NCBI RefSeq assembly: GCF_009982895.1
Contig: NZ_WXZL01000024.1
Location: 1 to 56,347, forward strand
Direction: 5' to 3'
DNA: 56,347 bases
Source: Deinococcus alpinitundrae
Lineage (GTDB): Bacteria > Deinococcota > Deinococci > Deinococcales > Deinococcaceae
Every line of letters begins with the position of its first letter. Position 1 is the first letter of the stretch. Under the pieces are notes generated by a model. It worked only from the letters and a program-made list of their open reading frames with translations, was not told the DNA's origin and searched no databases. Position numbers and translations under genes: made by a program. Positions 1 through 9,434 of the stretch are shown piece after piece.

Positions 1-97
1 CCAGTCTTGGCTATGTCCCCCCTGCCGAGTTCGCTGCCCGCTATCATCCAACCTAGAAGTGACTTGCCTGCTGGTCCTGCGTTTTGGGTTCACTCCA

Positions 98-238
98 GCC
101 TTGATCAGCGACCGACCTTACCGGGCGGCCTGGAGCCAGGAGCGGGCCCTGGAGCACATTCAGATGGAGGCTGACACCCACTTCGATCCTCAGATCGTCG
201 CGGTCTTTTTCCAGATGCTTCAGCAGGGTGCACCGTGA
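98..238 (+). pseudogene. 3' end of an HD-GYP domain gene (truncated)
   Basis: The reading frame ending in TGA at 236-238 is open to the left edge. From about base 98 it matches the C-terminal end of HD-GYP cyclic-di-GMP phosphodiesterases: ALISDRPYRAAWSQERAL, then a THFDPQIV motif. The closest comparison in this window is the HD-GYP protein at 2294-4183, whose tail has the same ALISERPYKNAW...HFDPDVV pattern. The 30 or so codons before base 98 are Cys-rich and do not look like the expected IFAVxDVYD segment, so the gene is probably broken or frameshifted there. Its stop overlaps the start of the next gene (GTGA), which suggests the two were once translationally coupled. Confidence 0.5.
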
Positions 239-1875
239 AGCCCCTACGATCTTCGAGAAGGGCTCACTCGGACGCTGTTCAGCAGCTGGCCCGGGTCAGG
301 TCACAGCTGCGGGCAGCCTTGAGAAGCACGGCTGTCGCGGAGGAACGAGCGGCGGTGGCCGAGGAGCGCGCAGCGGACGCAGAGTACCTGGCCAATCTCA
401 GCCTTGAGCTCGATGTCACCGCAGATCCCCGAATCATCAGCGAGCACGTGGTGCGGCGCCTTCAGCAGCTGACCCATGCCGACCAGATCTGCATCAGTTT
501 TGGGACCGTCCTCGAGGGCGTTCAGGTGCTGGTCCTGCACGGCGAAGGACCGCCCGAGTTCGAGATGTTTCGCCACCAGCGCTTTCAACGGACCGAAGGC
601 GGCGTCCTCTGGGAACGCCTCGAGTCGGGCGAACCGCTGTTCGTTGACGACTATCCTCGCAGCCTGATGACGTCACCGTTCATGCTGCAGGCCGGCCTGA
701 GCGCCGTGGCGCATCTGCCGTTCGGCCAGCTGGACGGCGAGGTCGGGGTGCTGACGGCGTTCCGCTTTGGTGCACCGAGGCTCTGGACGTCCAGGGAACG
801 GATGCTGCTGGAGGCCACGGCCAGAACGCTGGGTCACGCCCTACAGCGGGCGCAGCACGTCCTGGAACTGGACCAGGCGCTCCGGTTCTCGAAGGCCCTG
901 GCTCAGGTCGCCCGGCTCACGGAGCTGCCGCTGAGTCTGTACGACACTGCCCGGCAGGCCGCTCAGATCATGGCGGGTCCGGCCCAGCTTGACCTTGTGG
1001 CCCTGGCGCAGGTGGCCGGTGAGGTCGTGCTCCGCCAGGTGGCCTTTAGAAGCGCGGCGGTGTCCGCAGAACTCGTTCGCTTGATCGAACAGCAGGTGCC
1101 CCGGTCGCAAAGTCTGGCATGGCAGAGTCTCGAACAGAACGAGGCGCTGTTCATCGACCGGTACCCGGACTACCCTAGGCGCATCGAGGCGTTGGTGGAC
1201 GAGGGTGTCGGGGCGGTGGCGTACATCCCGTTGACGCCGGGAGACCCGGGCAGGGGCCTGGCGCTGATCATCGCCCGGGTGGGTGATGCCCCGCCCTGGT
1301 CTGAGAACGACCGGGCGCTGTTCCTGACTGCGGCGCAGAGCATCCGCTTGGCACATGAGCGACAGCAAGCATTGACGCAGCTGCGTGACGCGGCCCTCAC
1401 CGATCCGCTCACCCAGCTGGGCAACCGCCGCGCCCTGGAGGACACACTGCGCCTGAGCCTGGCGGAGGCCCGTGAGAGCCGTTCGGGGCTGAGCCTGATC
1501 TCACTGGACCTCGACGGGCTCAAGGCCTTCAACGACCGTGAGGGGCATCACCGAGGCGACGCGCTGCTGGCCGGTTTTGCCAGGTCGCTCCAGCTGGCCT
1601 TCCGGGGCGAGGATGCGCTGTTCCGCGTTGGCGGTGACGAGTTCGTGGTGCTCGTGAAACATGCCGATCCAGCAGGCGCGGCGGTGGGTGGTTCGCTGGC
1701 CCGTGTCGAGGTGGCCTTAGAAAAGCTCAGGAGCAGCGGGTTCGACCAGGCGGATGTGAGTGCCGGGATCGCCACGTTCCCAGATGACGGTGACGAGGCC
1801 GAGGCGCTGCTGCGGCTGAGCGATCAGCGCATGTACCTCCAGAAGCAGGAGCACCGGGCATACATCAGGACGTAG
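235..1875 (+). CDS. GAF-GAF-GGDEF diguanylate cyclase
   Basis: This is a 546-residue cytosolic sensor. It has an Ala/Glu-rich coiled coil (about 15-50), two GAF-like ligand-binding domains (about 50-210 and 215-380), and a GGDEF domain (about 385-540). The active-site GGDEF is at 466-470 and an intact RxxD inhibitory site (RGED, 457-460) lies five residues upstream, so cyclic-di-GMP synthesis with product feedback is likely. No transmembrane segment is visible, so it senses something inside the cell. The start is GTG at 235, overlapping the stop of the upstream HD-GYP remnant. A fragment of a very similar GAF-GGDEF gene lies at 38985-39428. Confidence 0.85.
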   Translation: MKPLRSSRRAHSDAVQQLARVRSQLRAALRSTAVAEERAAVAEERAADAEYLANLSLELDVTADPRIISEHVVRRLQQLTHADQICISFGTVLEGVQVLVLHGEGPPEFEMFRHQRFQRTEGGVLWERLESGEPLFVDDYPRSLMTSPFMLQAGLSAVAHLPFGQLDGEVGVLTAFRFGAPRLWTSRERMLLEATARTLGHALQRAQHVLELDQALRFSKALAQVARLTELPLSLYDTARQAAQIMAGPAQLDLVALAQVAGEVVLRQVAFRSAAVSAELVRLIEQQVPRSQSLAWQSLEQNEALFIDRYPDYPRRIEALVDEGVGAVAYIPLTPGDPGRGLALIIARVGDAPPWSENDRALFLTAAQSIRLAHERQQALTQLRDAALTDPLTQLGNRRALEDTLRLSLAEARESRSGLSLISLDLDGLKAFNDREGHHRGDALLAGFARSLQLAFRGEDALFRVGGDEFVVLVKHADPAGAAVGGSLARVEVALEKLRSSGFDQADVSAGIATFPDDGDEAEALLRLSDQRMYLQKQEHRAYIRT

Positions 1876-1897
1876 AAGGAGACCCAGCTGGCTGAAG

Positions 1898-1945
1898 GGT
1901 TGTGTTGCCTTCATCGGGTCAGCCTACCCCGACCTGATGAAGGGC
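1898..1945 (+). terminator. Hairpin after the GGDEF gene, overlapping an IS-end-like 14-mer
   Basis: The segment 1907-1920 (GCCTTCATCGGGTC) pairs with 1931-1945 (GACCTGATGAAGGGC), with one mismatch around a 10-nt loop, 32 nt after the stop of the GGDEF gene. There is no T-tract, so termination is only possible. Bases 1898-1911 (GGTTGTGTTGCCTT) recur exactly on the minus strand at 23563-23576 beside insertion-sequence debris, so this may also be an old mobile-element end. Confidence 0.35.
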
Positions 1946-1966
1946 CTGTCCGGAAAGTCCGGGCAT

Positions 1967-2095
1967 TCAGAGCCGAAAGGCTGCCCATGATGTGATTTTT
2001 AGCGTTGCTCCTTCAAGGATTCGCTCCGCTCTTCTCTGCACGGCTCTGGCCGCTGACTCGAACTGCTCAGGCCCGAACCGACGCACATTGACCAT
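1967..2095 (-). CDS. Possible small ORF of 42 aa
   Basis: A 42-codon frame starts at ATG 2095 (MVNVRRFGPEQF...) and ends at 1967. The composition is protein-like (Arg/Glu/Ala-rich amphipathic helix), and the frame stays open upstream of the ATG to a stop near 2142, so it may be the end of a decayed gene. I recognise no family and see no ribosome binding site. It is the only coding-like signal in the 420-bp gap between the first two sensor genes. Confidence 0.2.
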   Translation of the reverse strand: MVNVRRFGPEQFESAARAVQRRAERILEGATLKITSWAAFRL

Positions 2096-2293
2096 GCCGT
2101 GGGTCTCAGCGCGGCACAGTTGACCGGCCCCCGCTGCTCAACTCACGACGGTCGGCTTAAGAAGCCGCGCCACCTTCAGTAGGAGGCACATCGCGCGTTG
2201 CCATCACCCAGAATCCCCTTCAGAGATTTGTATGCTGTTCCAGTGGGCTTCGAAGACGACTTGAGGATGCTCCAGGCCATCACTGTTCAAGGT

Positions 2294-4183
2294 TCACAAT
2301 GCTCTGGCGACTCCGCCTCCGTTTGTTCCCCCCTCCATCAAGCTCAAAAAGGCCCGCACGACATCCGGATCAAAGTGCCGACCGGACTGCTGTTCGATCT
2401 CCGAAACGGCGTCTTCGTGGCTCCAGGCGTTCTTGTACGGACGTTCGCTGATCAGCGCGTCGTACACGTCGCAGACCGCGAAGATCCGCGCACTTAGGGG
2501 AATGTTTGCGCCAACGAGGCCATCCGGATAGCCTCGGCCGTCCCAGTGTTCATGGTGCGAGCGAATGACATCCAGAGTGTTCTGCGGAAGCCCGGGAAGG
2601 CGAGTCGCGAGGTCATACCCCTGCTGGACGTGGCTCTGCATGGTCGTCCATTCTTCCGGTGTGAGCTTGCCAGGTTTCCGCAGGATCTGGTCCGGGATGC
2701 AGAGCTTTCCGACATCGTGCAGGTATGCGCCCTGCCGCAGATGACTGAGATGGCTGCTTGTCAGGCCAAGGGACTTACCGAGCCGCTCGGCCATGCTGGC
2801 AGCGCGGGTGGTGTGCCCTTGTGTCTCGAAGTCCCTGGCTTCGAGGACGATGCCGAGCGTCAGCATGCCCGCTTCGAGGGTCCGTTGGATCTCGCCCACA
2901 GCGCGGCGCAGTTCCAGGGCGTGCTCCAGGCGCAGCGCGGTGAGTTCCACAATCTTGCGCATCTGCGGCGTGATGGTCTGCCAGCGGTTCACGGCGCGCA
3001 GCACGATGGCAGCAACCACCTGCCCCTGACGGAAGACGGGCGTGACGATGCCACTTTTGACACCCTGTGCGATCACGCTCGGCATGCGGTCCGAGAGGCT
3101 CGGGTAGTCGGTGCTCCACGCTGTTGTCCGCGTACGGTGTACCGTGTCAACCAGGCCGGTCTCGGCGAGGGGGACCCGGACATTCAGGGCCGGTTGCGGA
3201 GCCGGGACGCCTTCGCGCAGGGCCTGATGCGAGAAGAAAGCCTCGTTCTCATCGATGATGGCGTAGGTAGCCTGATCGAAATTGAGCAAGCTGAGCAGTC
3301 GGTCCAGGGCATGCTGGATCAGGTCACCAGGCTCCTGGAGGGCCTCGAGTTCCTGAGAGAACGTCACGAGAGCGTCGGCTTCACGCGCGCCTGGGGCGGC
3401 TTCCTTGAACTGCTCTTTCTGGAGTTGGAGCTGTTCGTCCGCGATGGCAAATGCCCGCTCATAGGCCGTGTCAGCTTCCCAGACGGTCAGACCGACGGTG
3501 AACGCCAGGGTATTCGGCATCGGACCCGGCAAGGCCCGGTTCGTCTCATCCAGCAGATCCTGGAGGGCGTTCTGGTCACGGCCGGGGCAAAGGATCACGA
3601 ACTCGTCGCCGCCCCAGCGGCAGATCAACGCCTCAACGGGCAGCGCTTCTCGCAGGGCATGCGCGATGGTGCGAATGTGCGCGTCCCCGCCGCTGTGTCC
3701 GAGCCGCGTATTGACGCTCTTGAGCAGGTTCAGGTCGATGATGGCTAGAACCTGCGGGAAGGTCAGCGTGCGCTGCGCTTGCACGAAGGCACTGCGGGTG
3801 AGGCAGCCGGTCAGCGCGTCGAAGTCGGTGTGCGAGGTATTCCCGGCGCTTCTGAGCAGCGGCCGGACGTGAACGGTCAGGCCGCCGTCGTCGGGGTAGA
3901 TGATCAGGCCGATCCAGCCCTGGTGGCGGTCACCGAAGACTTCCAGCTCGGTGCGCTGCTGGGTTTTCAGAACGTGCCTGAAGGCAGTCATCACTTCAGG
4001 CTGGGCTTTCGTCGGGAGGGCGTCCTGATAGGTCCGCCCGAGCAACTCTTGAGGCTCTTTCCCCCACGCCTTCAGGGCGAAGGCGTTCACGAAGGTCAAG
4101 CGTTCATTGGCGTCGAGGGTAAACATGACGTCTTCCACCCGGTCGAAGGGGTGCACGCTGGCGTGCGGGAAGAGGGGAAGCAT
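2294..4183 (-). CDS. PAS-GGDEF-GAF-HD-GYP cyclic-di-GMP sensor
   Basis: This 629-residue soluble protein has a PAS domain (about 10-110), a GGDEF domain (about 115-275, GGDEF at 191-195), a GAF domain (about 285-430) and an HD-GYP phosphodiesterase domain (about 440-620). HD-GYP signatures are HDVGK at 489-493 and HHEHWDGRGYP at 543-553. Both catalytic motifs look intact, so it may make and degrade cyclic-di-GMP, with PAS and GAF setting the balance. The RxxD inhibitory site upstream of GGDEF is missing, unlike in the neighbouring GGDEF proteins. The start is ATG at 4183, preceded by a gene-free stretch of about 180 bp. Confidence 0.88.
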   Translation of the reverse strand: MLPLFPHASVHPFDRVEDVMFTLDANERLTFVNAFALKAWGKEPQELLGRTYQDALPTKAQPEVMTAFRHVLKTQQRTELEVFGDRHQGWIGLIIYPDDGGLTVHVRPLLRSAGNTSHTDFDALTGCLTRSAFVQAQRTLTFPQVLAIIDLNLLKSVNTRLGHSGGDAHIRTIAHALREALPVEALICRWGGDEFVILCPGRDQNALQDLLDETNRALPGPMPNTLAFTVGLTVWEADTAYERAFAIADEQLQLQKEQFKEAAPGAREADALVTFSQELEALQEPGDLIQHALDRLLSLLNFDQATYAIIDENEAFFSHQALREGVPAPQPALNVRVPLAETGLVDTVHRTRTTAWSTDYPSLSDRMPSVIAQGVKSGIVTPVFRQGQVVAAIVLRAVNRWQTITPQMRKIVELTALRLEHALELRRAVGEIQRTLEAGMLTLGIVLEARDFETQGHTTRAASMAERLGKSLGLTSSHLSHLRQGAYLHDVGKLCIPDQILRKPGKLTPEEWTTMQSHVQQGYDLATRLPGLPQNTLDVIRSHHEHWDGRGYPDGLVGANIPLSARIFAVCDVYDALISERPYKNAWSHEDAVSEIEQQSGRHFDPDVVRAFLSLMEGGTNGGGVARAL

Positions 4184-4360
4184 ATGACAGCCTACGTCCC
4201 AGCCCCCACAGAAGCCTCACGGGCTCAGAAAATGATGGGGGTGCCTCAAGGATGGGCACGTGTGAAGTGCGCCCAGTGCCGGGGCGGCAAGGCTGGCCGC
4301 CCTCAACCCAGGGGTGAGCTGCTGGCACATTCCGGGAACAAAAAGCGTTCCTCAGCTCGA

Positions 4361-4738
4361 ACGCCCGTTGACCTTCCGGAAGTCGACTCCCTCACCGTCC
4401 ATATCCTCGCGGCTGTTGCCGAGAAGGAAGCCAAGATGATCTCCACCCGCACCAAAGACGCCTTGAAAGCGGCCAAGGTGCGGGGCGTCAAACTCGGCAC
4501 GCCCAGCAATCTCACACCCGAAGCGCGCCAGCGTGGCGCTGATGCTGGTTGGTGGCGGGCCGTCGAGGCGTATCGATTGGTCAGCGGCTCTATCCAGTTG
4601 CTCAGGTCACAGGGGCTTCCATTGCAGCAGATTGCCACGCGCCTGAACGCCGAGGGGCACCGAACGGTCATGGGCAAACATTGGCAGCCCACGCAGGTCA
4701 GGAACGTCCTGCTCAGATGCACCGAGATCCTTCCTTGA
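4361..4738 (+). pseudogene. C-terminal remnant of a serine recombinase
   Basis: From TPVDLPEVDSLTV onward this frame matches residues of the intact recombinase at 19395-20090, including AAVAEKEAKMISTRTKDALK and the C-terminal segment GHRTVMGKHWQPTQVRNVLL, to the TGA at 4736-4738. The N-terminal catalytic part with the active-site Ser is absent, and the sequence before 4361 is unrelated. The nucleotide match is close but not identical, so this is an older paralogue or relict rather than a recent duplicate. It cannot be a functional recombinase. Confidence 0.8.
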
Positions 4739-4795
4739 CAGCTCCATTCTCCTCGCGCGGAAGTGAACACCCAGGTCTGAAGTTCCCCGCACCCG

Positions 4796-6718
4796 TTATG
4801 GAAACTTCAACGTCGAGCGGAGGTGGGCCTCCAGTTGATTCGCCGTCAGGGGCCGGGCGAAGAAATAGCCTTGCCCGGCAGTCAGGCCCAGTTCGATGAG
4901 CTGGACACGCTGCGCCTCAGTTTCGATGCCTTCAGCGACCACAGTCAAGCCGAGTGAGTGTCCGATCACCGCGATGGTCCGGACCAGTTCCCGGTTCTGA
5001 TCGAGGGTGGCCACAAACGAGCGGTCGATTTTGAGCATCCGCAGGGGAAAGCGGTGCAGGCTGCTCAGTGACGAGGTACCGATTCCGAAGTCGTCCACCA
5101 CCAGTTCAATGCCCGCACGCTGTAAATCTTGCAGCGTGCGGGCATCAGTCTCCGCCGGGTGCATCAGGACCCGTTCAGTGATTTCGATCAGGACCTGCCA
5201 GGAGGAAGGGAGGGGTATCTTGCTCAGCGGGGCCGTGACGGCGGCGACCTGTCTTAGGTGGGCTGCCGAGACATTGACATTGAGCCACAGCGGGCGCTCC
5301 AGGGAAGGATTCACCGGCCACTCGGCCAGTTGCCGCACGGCGGTTTGAAGCACCCAGCTATCGAACTGTCCAATGAGACCCAGCTCTTCAGCCAGGGGCA
5401 CGAACGCCCCAGCGGGCAGCAGCCCCTGCTGTGGATGCTGCCAGCGAATCAAGGCTTCGAGGCCGAGCAGCTGCCCACCTTGCAAGGCCACGATAGGTTG
5501 ATAGTGCACCACCAGTTCGTCGCGTTCGAGGGCGTGCCGCAGATACGCTTCCAGCTCCAACTGGCCCCGGAACTCGTCGCGCATCGACAGCTCAAACAAT
5601 CGGGTGCCCGCCGGTCCACCTCGCTTGGCCTGATACAGCGCCAGATCCACGTCCCGCAGGATGTCTTCCGGCGAGTGATACTCGTCGGTGACCAGCAAGA
5701 CCCCACTCCCGACCTGAATAAACAGCTCCTGACCCATCACGACGAACGGGACCTTGAGCGCTTCTTCCAAGCGGGTAGTAACGCGCGACACCAGGACCTG
5801 ATCCGCCATACCGTGAAGCAGGACCGCGAACTCGTCGCCGCCCAGCCTCGCCACCTGATCGGTGGGCCGGATGACGGTTCGCAGGCGGCGGGCCAGTTCC
5901 TGGAGCACCTGGTCCCCAGCCAGATGCCCCAGACTGTCATTGATCCGTTTAAACCGGTCGATGTCGCAAAACAGCACCGTAAACGCTTCTCCCCACAGGT
6001 GCAGTTCTTTGAGCGCCAGCGTCAGGCCTTCCTCGAACGCCACCCGGTTGGGAAGGGTGGTGAGAGCGTCATGCCGCGCCTGATGCCGAAACTGGTCGGC
6101 CAACACCCGGAGGTGCTGGGTGCTCTCGCGCACTCGCTCTTCCAGGCCAGCGTTCAGGGCATGCATGGCTGCCTGGGCCTCGAAGAGCGGCGTCAGGTTC
6201 GTGAGCGTCAGCAAAAAGGTGGGCTGATCCTGCAACGAACCCGGCAGTGTCAGGGCCTGCAACTGCACCTCCAATCGCTCGTTACTGCGATGAATCACGC
6301 GCAACTGCTTATCGACGGTGGTCCCGGTGTGGAGCAGCCGGCTGAACTCGGCCCGGTCTTCGGGGCCAACGAACTGCAAGAAGTGCCGGGTCAGAAGGTG
6401 GGAGCTGTCAAAGCCGAGGAGTTGTTCTCCCGCTCGATTGACGCTCTGGATATGTGCGTGTTCGTCTAAGGTGAAGTAGGCCGTCGGCGCGTGTTCATAG
6501 AGCGTGTGGTAGAGCCGGTGTTTGTACTCCAACTCCATGACTGTGAGCTGCAGTGACTCGTTCTGCGCAGTCAGTTCGGCGTGGTACACCTGAAGTTCGT
6601 GGGTCAGGGCGTCGGCGGGCCATCCATCCCACAGCGGGAGCGGTACGGCCAGACGCACCTGCTGTTCGGCGTTCTCTCGCAGAACCTGCGGGTTGGATAG
6701 CGGTTTGGGATCGGTCAT
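4796..6718 (-). CDS. PAS-GGDEF-EAL cyclic-di-GMP turnover protein
   Basis: This is a 640-residue soluble protein. An N-terminal helical segment (THELQVYHAELTAQNESL, about 39-56) leads into a PAS domain (about 65-185), a GGDEF domain (about 215-375, GGDEF at 293-297, inhibitory RPTD at 284-287) and an EAL phosphodiesterase domain (about 385-635). EAL is at 421-423, with the loop-6 motif DDFGIGTSS at 542-550 and a conserved KIDRSFV. Both domains therefore look catalytically competent. The N-terminal helix resembles that of the histidine kinase at 7997-9256, which suggests a shared input module. Confidence 0.9.
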   Translation of the reverse strand: MTDPKPLSNPQVLRENAEQQVRLAVPLPLWDGWPADALTHELQVYHAELTAQNESLQLTVMELEYKHRLYHTLYEHAPTAYFTLDEHAHIQSVNRAGEQLLGFDSSHLLTRHFLQFVGPEDRAEFSRLLHTGTTVDKQLRVIHRSNERLEVQLQALTLPGSLQDQPTFLLTLTNLTPLFEAQAAMHALNAGLEERVRESTQHLRVLADQFRHQARHDALTTLPNRVAFEEGLTLALKELHLWGEAFTVLFCDIDRFKRINDSLGHLAGDQVLQELARRLRTVIRPTDQVARLGGDEFAVLLHGMADQVLVSRVTTRLEEALKVPFVVMGQELFIQVGSGVLLVTDEYHSPEDILRDVDLALYQAKRGGPAGTRLFELSMRDEFRGQLELEAYLRHALERDELVVHYQPIVALQGGQLLGLEALIRWQHPQQGLLPAGAFVPLAEELGLIGQFDSWVLQTAVRQLAEWPVNPSLERPLWLNVNVSAAHLRQVAAVTAPLSKIPLPSSWQVLIEITERVLMHPAETDARTLQDLQRAGIELVVDDFGIGTSSLSSLHRFPLRMLKIDRSFVATLDQNRELVRTIAVIGHSLGLTVVAEGIETEAQRVQLIELGLTAGQGYFFARPLTANQLEAHLRSTLKFP

Positions 6719-6861
6719 ATCGCCTCAGGAAAGAGCCGGGTGCTCAAGAAGCGAAATCTCTAAGACCATATCAGTCCGCACTTCAGTTTTTGAGGAAGAC
6801 TGTGAGACATGCTACTAAACTGTTCAGCTTCGGAATGTGAATTTTACCAAGGTCGGTGGGT

Positions 6862-7917
6862 TCAGTCTGACCGAGGCGGCCCATCCCGCCGGGCATCATG
6901 TTCCAACTGCTCCACACTCAGACTCCTGTTCTGCGTGACGTTTTCAAAAATCAGTGCGCTGCGGGCTTCCATTTCTCTGGCCTTGCGCAGATACTCCCCG
7001 GCCAGTCGGGTATTCCCGGCTGCCTCAAACTCCTTGCCGGTGTTCTCCAGCAGCATGCTGGCTTCTTCCAATGCCCGCAAGGTGGCCCACAGTTTGTCCT
7101 CGATGGCCTCGGTCACACTGACCAGGAGCGTGTCCCCGCTGTAAGCATGCCCGGTATGACAGCGGTAGCGGGTAAAGCCCCCTTCCTGAATCTGCACCAG
7201 GACGCCGCCGCACTCCGGACAGGTCTGCGGCGTGACCTTGCCAAAGTCCATGATGCCCTTCTTAAAGGCGTGGCCACTGCTGGCGATACTGATCTCGGTG
7301 GCCACCCGCTGTTTTATCTGTTCTTCGATCTTGCCCCCCGGTGCTGGCGTGGACCCAGCGGTCAGCTTGACCAGCAGCGCGGCGAGCTCCTTGGCAGGCA
7401 GCACATGATCGATCTCCACCTGATTCAGGGCGCTCGTCGGCATCGAGTCGTACTGGGCATCGCGTGGGTCCTGCACCACGGTCGTGCCGCCGAAATGTTT
7501 GATCGCCCACAGACCGGAGGTGCCGTCGTCCAGCAGGCCGGAGAGCACCACTCCGATGACGTTCGGGCCAGCGCTGTACGCTGCCGAACGGAACAGGGTA
7601 TCCACGGCGGGCCGCACCCGGTTTTCCTTGGGACCTTTGGTCAGGTTGAAGTGACCATCTTCGATCAGGAGGTGGTGATCCGGCGGCGCGCAATAGATCC
7701 GGCCCGGCAGCACCGGGTCACCCGTCGCCGGGTGCGAGGCCGGGAGCGGCCCAGCCCGGTCCAGGATGCCTGGCAGGAAACTCGGCGCGTAGGCCGGGAT
7801 GTGCATGACGATGCACACTGCTGCCGGAAAGTCGCTGGGCAGGCCAGTTGCGAGGTCGAGCAGCGGCTGCATCCCCCCAGCCGACGTTCCGATCACCACC
7901 ACACGATGTGTATCCAT
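6862..7917 (-). CDS. CheB-type methylesterase with C-terminal zinc ribbon
   Basis: The CheB methylesterase domain fills the first 190 residues. It has Ser12 in GTSAGG, His39 in VMHIPAY and Asp131 in SGLLDDG, the usual Ser-His-Asp triad. There is no receiver domain, so control must come from a partner. A Cys cluster follows (CPECGG at about 233-238 and RCHTGH at about 252-257), a probable zinc ribbon, then a helical tail. I prefer the ATG at 7917 because the conserved strand VVVIG begins five residues later. The same frame also has an ATG at 8034, which would add 39 unconserved residues and overlap the upstream kinase gene. Confidence 0.82.
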   Translation of the reverse strand: MDTHRVVVIGTSAGGMQPLLDLATGLPSDFPAAVCIVMHIPAYAPSFLPGILDRAGPLPASHPATGDPVLPGRIYCAPPDHHLLIEDGHFNLTKGPKENRVRPAVDTLFRSAAYSAGPNVIGVVLSGLLDDGTSGLWAIKHFGGTTVVQDPRDAQYDSMPTSALNQVEIDHVLPAKELAALLVKLTAGSTPAPGGKIEEQIKQRVATEISIASSGHAFKKGIMDFGKVTPQTCPECGGVLVQIQEGGFTRYRCHTGHAYSGDTLLVSVTEAIEDKLWATLRALEEASMLLENTGKEFEAAGNTRLAGEYLRKAREMEARSALIFENVTQNRSLSVEQLEHDARRDGPPRSD

Positions 7918-7996
7918 GCTGCCAGTCTGCGCGGCACCTGGAGCGGGGAAGTTTAGTATTCCTGAAGCTGGAGCGGATGTTGAGCGTGACGCCGGG

Positions 7997-9256
7997 TCAG
8001 TCAAGCAACAGGGGAAGAGGGGGGCCTGCGTCATCTGACGTGGTGTTGGGCTCTACACGCAGCGCGCTCGGCAGTTGCACTGAGAACACCGCTCCCTCCC
8101 CGGGCACGCCCTCGGCCCAGACCTGGCCCTGCCAGCGCTCCACGATGCGCCGCACCAAGGCCAGCCCCAGACCTTGTCCCTGGAAGTCATGGTCGCTATG
8201 CAGCCGCTCGAAGATCCCGAACAGTCGCCGTCCCTGTCTTGGATCGAAGCCCACGCCGTTGTCGCGGACGCTTAGCAGGACATGCACCTCACTCACCTGC
8301 ACGCCCACATGGATGTGAGCGACCGGGCGCGGCCCGGTAAACTTGACGGCGTTCGAGAGCAGGTTCTCGAAGACCATGTACATGCTCTGGTAATCGACCA
8401 GCAACGTCGGCAGCGGGTCGTGGGTGAGCAAGACCTGCCGCCCCTGGCGCTGCGGTTCCAGCTCGTGAAAAATCACCTCGATGAGGCGGTTGAGATTCAG
8501 TGGGCGGGCCGAGTCTCCAGGCTGACCACTCTGGTAGAAGCGAATCAGCGAGGTTGTCAGTGCCCCCAGATTCGTGGACGCCTGAAGCAGGTCCTTGAGC
8601 AGTCTGGCGGTGGCCTCGTCCGTGGGCTGAAGGTGCTGGCTGAGCAGGGCGGTGAAGCCCTCGACCTGGCGCTGCGGGGCACTCAGATCGTGCGTCATCG
8701 ACCGCAGGAAGGTCTGCAGTTCCTCATGCAGATGCAGCGTCTGCGTGACATGCCGCTGGGTGTTGCGCTGCGACTCCTTGAGCGTCGTGATGTCCGTCAG
8801 CACCATCCGGACCAGCGGAGTGAATTCGCCTTGTAGCAGCGTGCATTCCAGTTGAGCATCCCAGGGCTGGCCGCTGCGTCTCAGCATGCGCAGCTCCAGG
8901 CGTGGCGGCCCATCCGCTTCCAAGTCATGAAAGACCCACTCCAGAAACTGGGCCAGTTCGGGTCGCTGGACGGCCTCTACGAACAGCGCAAAGCGGCGTC
9001 CGACGAGTTGCCCGCCGTCCGAACCGAGTTGAGCACAGCCGGTCTTGTTGATTTGCTGGATGGATCCGCCTTCGTCGCAGATCACGTACCCGATGGGCGC
9101 GAACTCGAAGAGATCCGCGTAGCGGTTGCGGGCCTCCGCGAGTTCCACGTTACTCTGACGGAGCGCCTCGTTCTGCTGCTCGAGTTCGGCCTGATGAACG
9201 TGCAACTCGTGCTGCTGCTCGGCAAAGCGCTTTTCGAGCTGGGCGAACTGAGTCAT
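7997..9256 (-). CDS. PAS-domain sensor histidine kinase
   Basis: This cytosolic kinase of 419 residues begins with the helical HELHVHQAELEQQNEALRQS segment (17-36). A PAS domain follows (about 42-160), then a dimerisation/phosphoacceptor domain with His189 in MTHDLSAPQ, and an HATPase domain with N box (ENLLSNAVKF), G1 (DNGVGFD) and G2 (GQGLGLAL). This layout is like bacteriophytochrome-type and related Deinococcus kinases. The ATG at 9256 has AGGAG 7 nt upstream, so it is preferred over an ATG at 9361. No response regulator is adjacent, so the partner is unknown. It lies between the CheB gene and the CheB-CheR gene on the same strand. Confidence 0.87.
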   Translation of the reverse strand: MTQFAQLEKRFAEQQHELHVHQAELEQQNEALRQSNVELAEARNRYADLFEFAPIGYVICDEGGSIQQINKTGCAQLGSDGGQLVGRRFALFVEAVQRPELAQFLEWVFHDLEADGPPRLELRMLRRSGQPWDAQLECTLLQGEFTPLVRMVLTDITTLKESQRNTQRHVTQTLHLHEELQTFLRSMTHDLSAPQRQVEGFTALLSQHLQPTDEATARLLKDLLQASTNLGALTTSLIRFYQSGQPGDSARPLNLNRLIEVIFHELEPQRQGRQVLLTHDPLPTLLVDYQSMYMVFENLLSNAVKFTGPRPVAHIHVGVQVSEVHVLLSVRDNGVGFDPRQGRRLFGIFERLHSDHDFQGQGLGLALVRRIVERWQGQVWAEGVPGEGAVFSVQLPSALRVEPNTTSDDAGPPLPLLLD

Positions 9257-9434
9257 GGGACTCCTGAGCGGGCTGCCGGGAGATCGGCGGCTGAATTCTC
9301 CAGGGATGATGAGGAGAAGTGGAGGCGGCTCAGTCCATGAAGTGCTCCTCGATGAAAGCACTTAGGGTTCTCTTAACTTACCACCGAAGCGGCGTTGAAC
9401 CGTGACGCGGGGTGGGAACGCCCTAGGCCTGCCG

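Noticed and set aside
2198..2497. Plus-strand frame with an AGGAGG 12 nt before a TTG
   Set aside because: Most of it lies antisense to the end of the HD-GYP gene and the composition is not protein-like beyond the first 30 residues.
2546..3748. 400-codon open frame on the plus strand
   Set aside because: It is fully antisense to the PAS-GGDEF-GAF-HD-GYP gene; the open frame follows from high GC.
5258..6469. 403-codon plus-strand frame
   Set aside because: It is a shadow of the PAS-GGDEF-EAL gene without motifs or a ribosome binding site.
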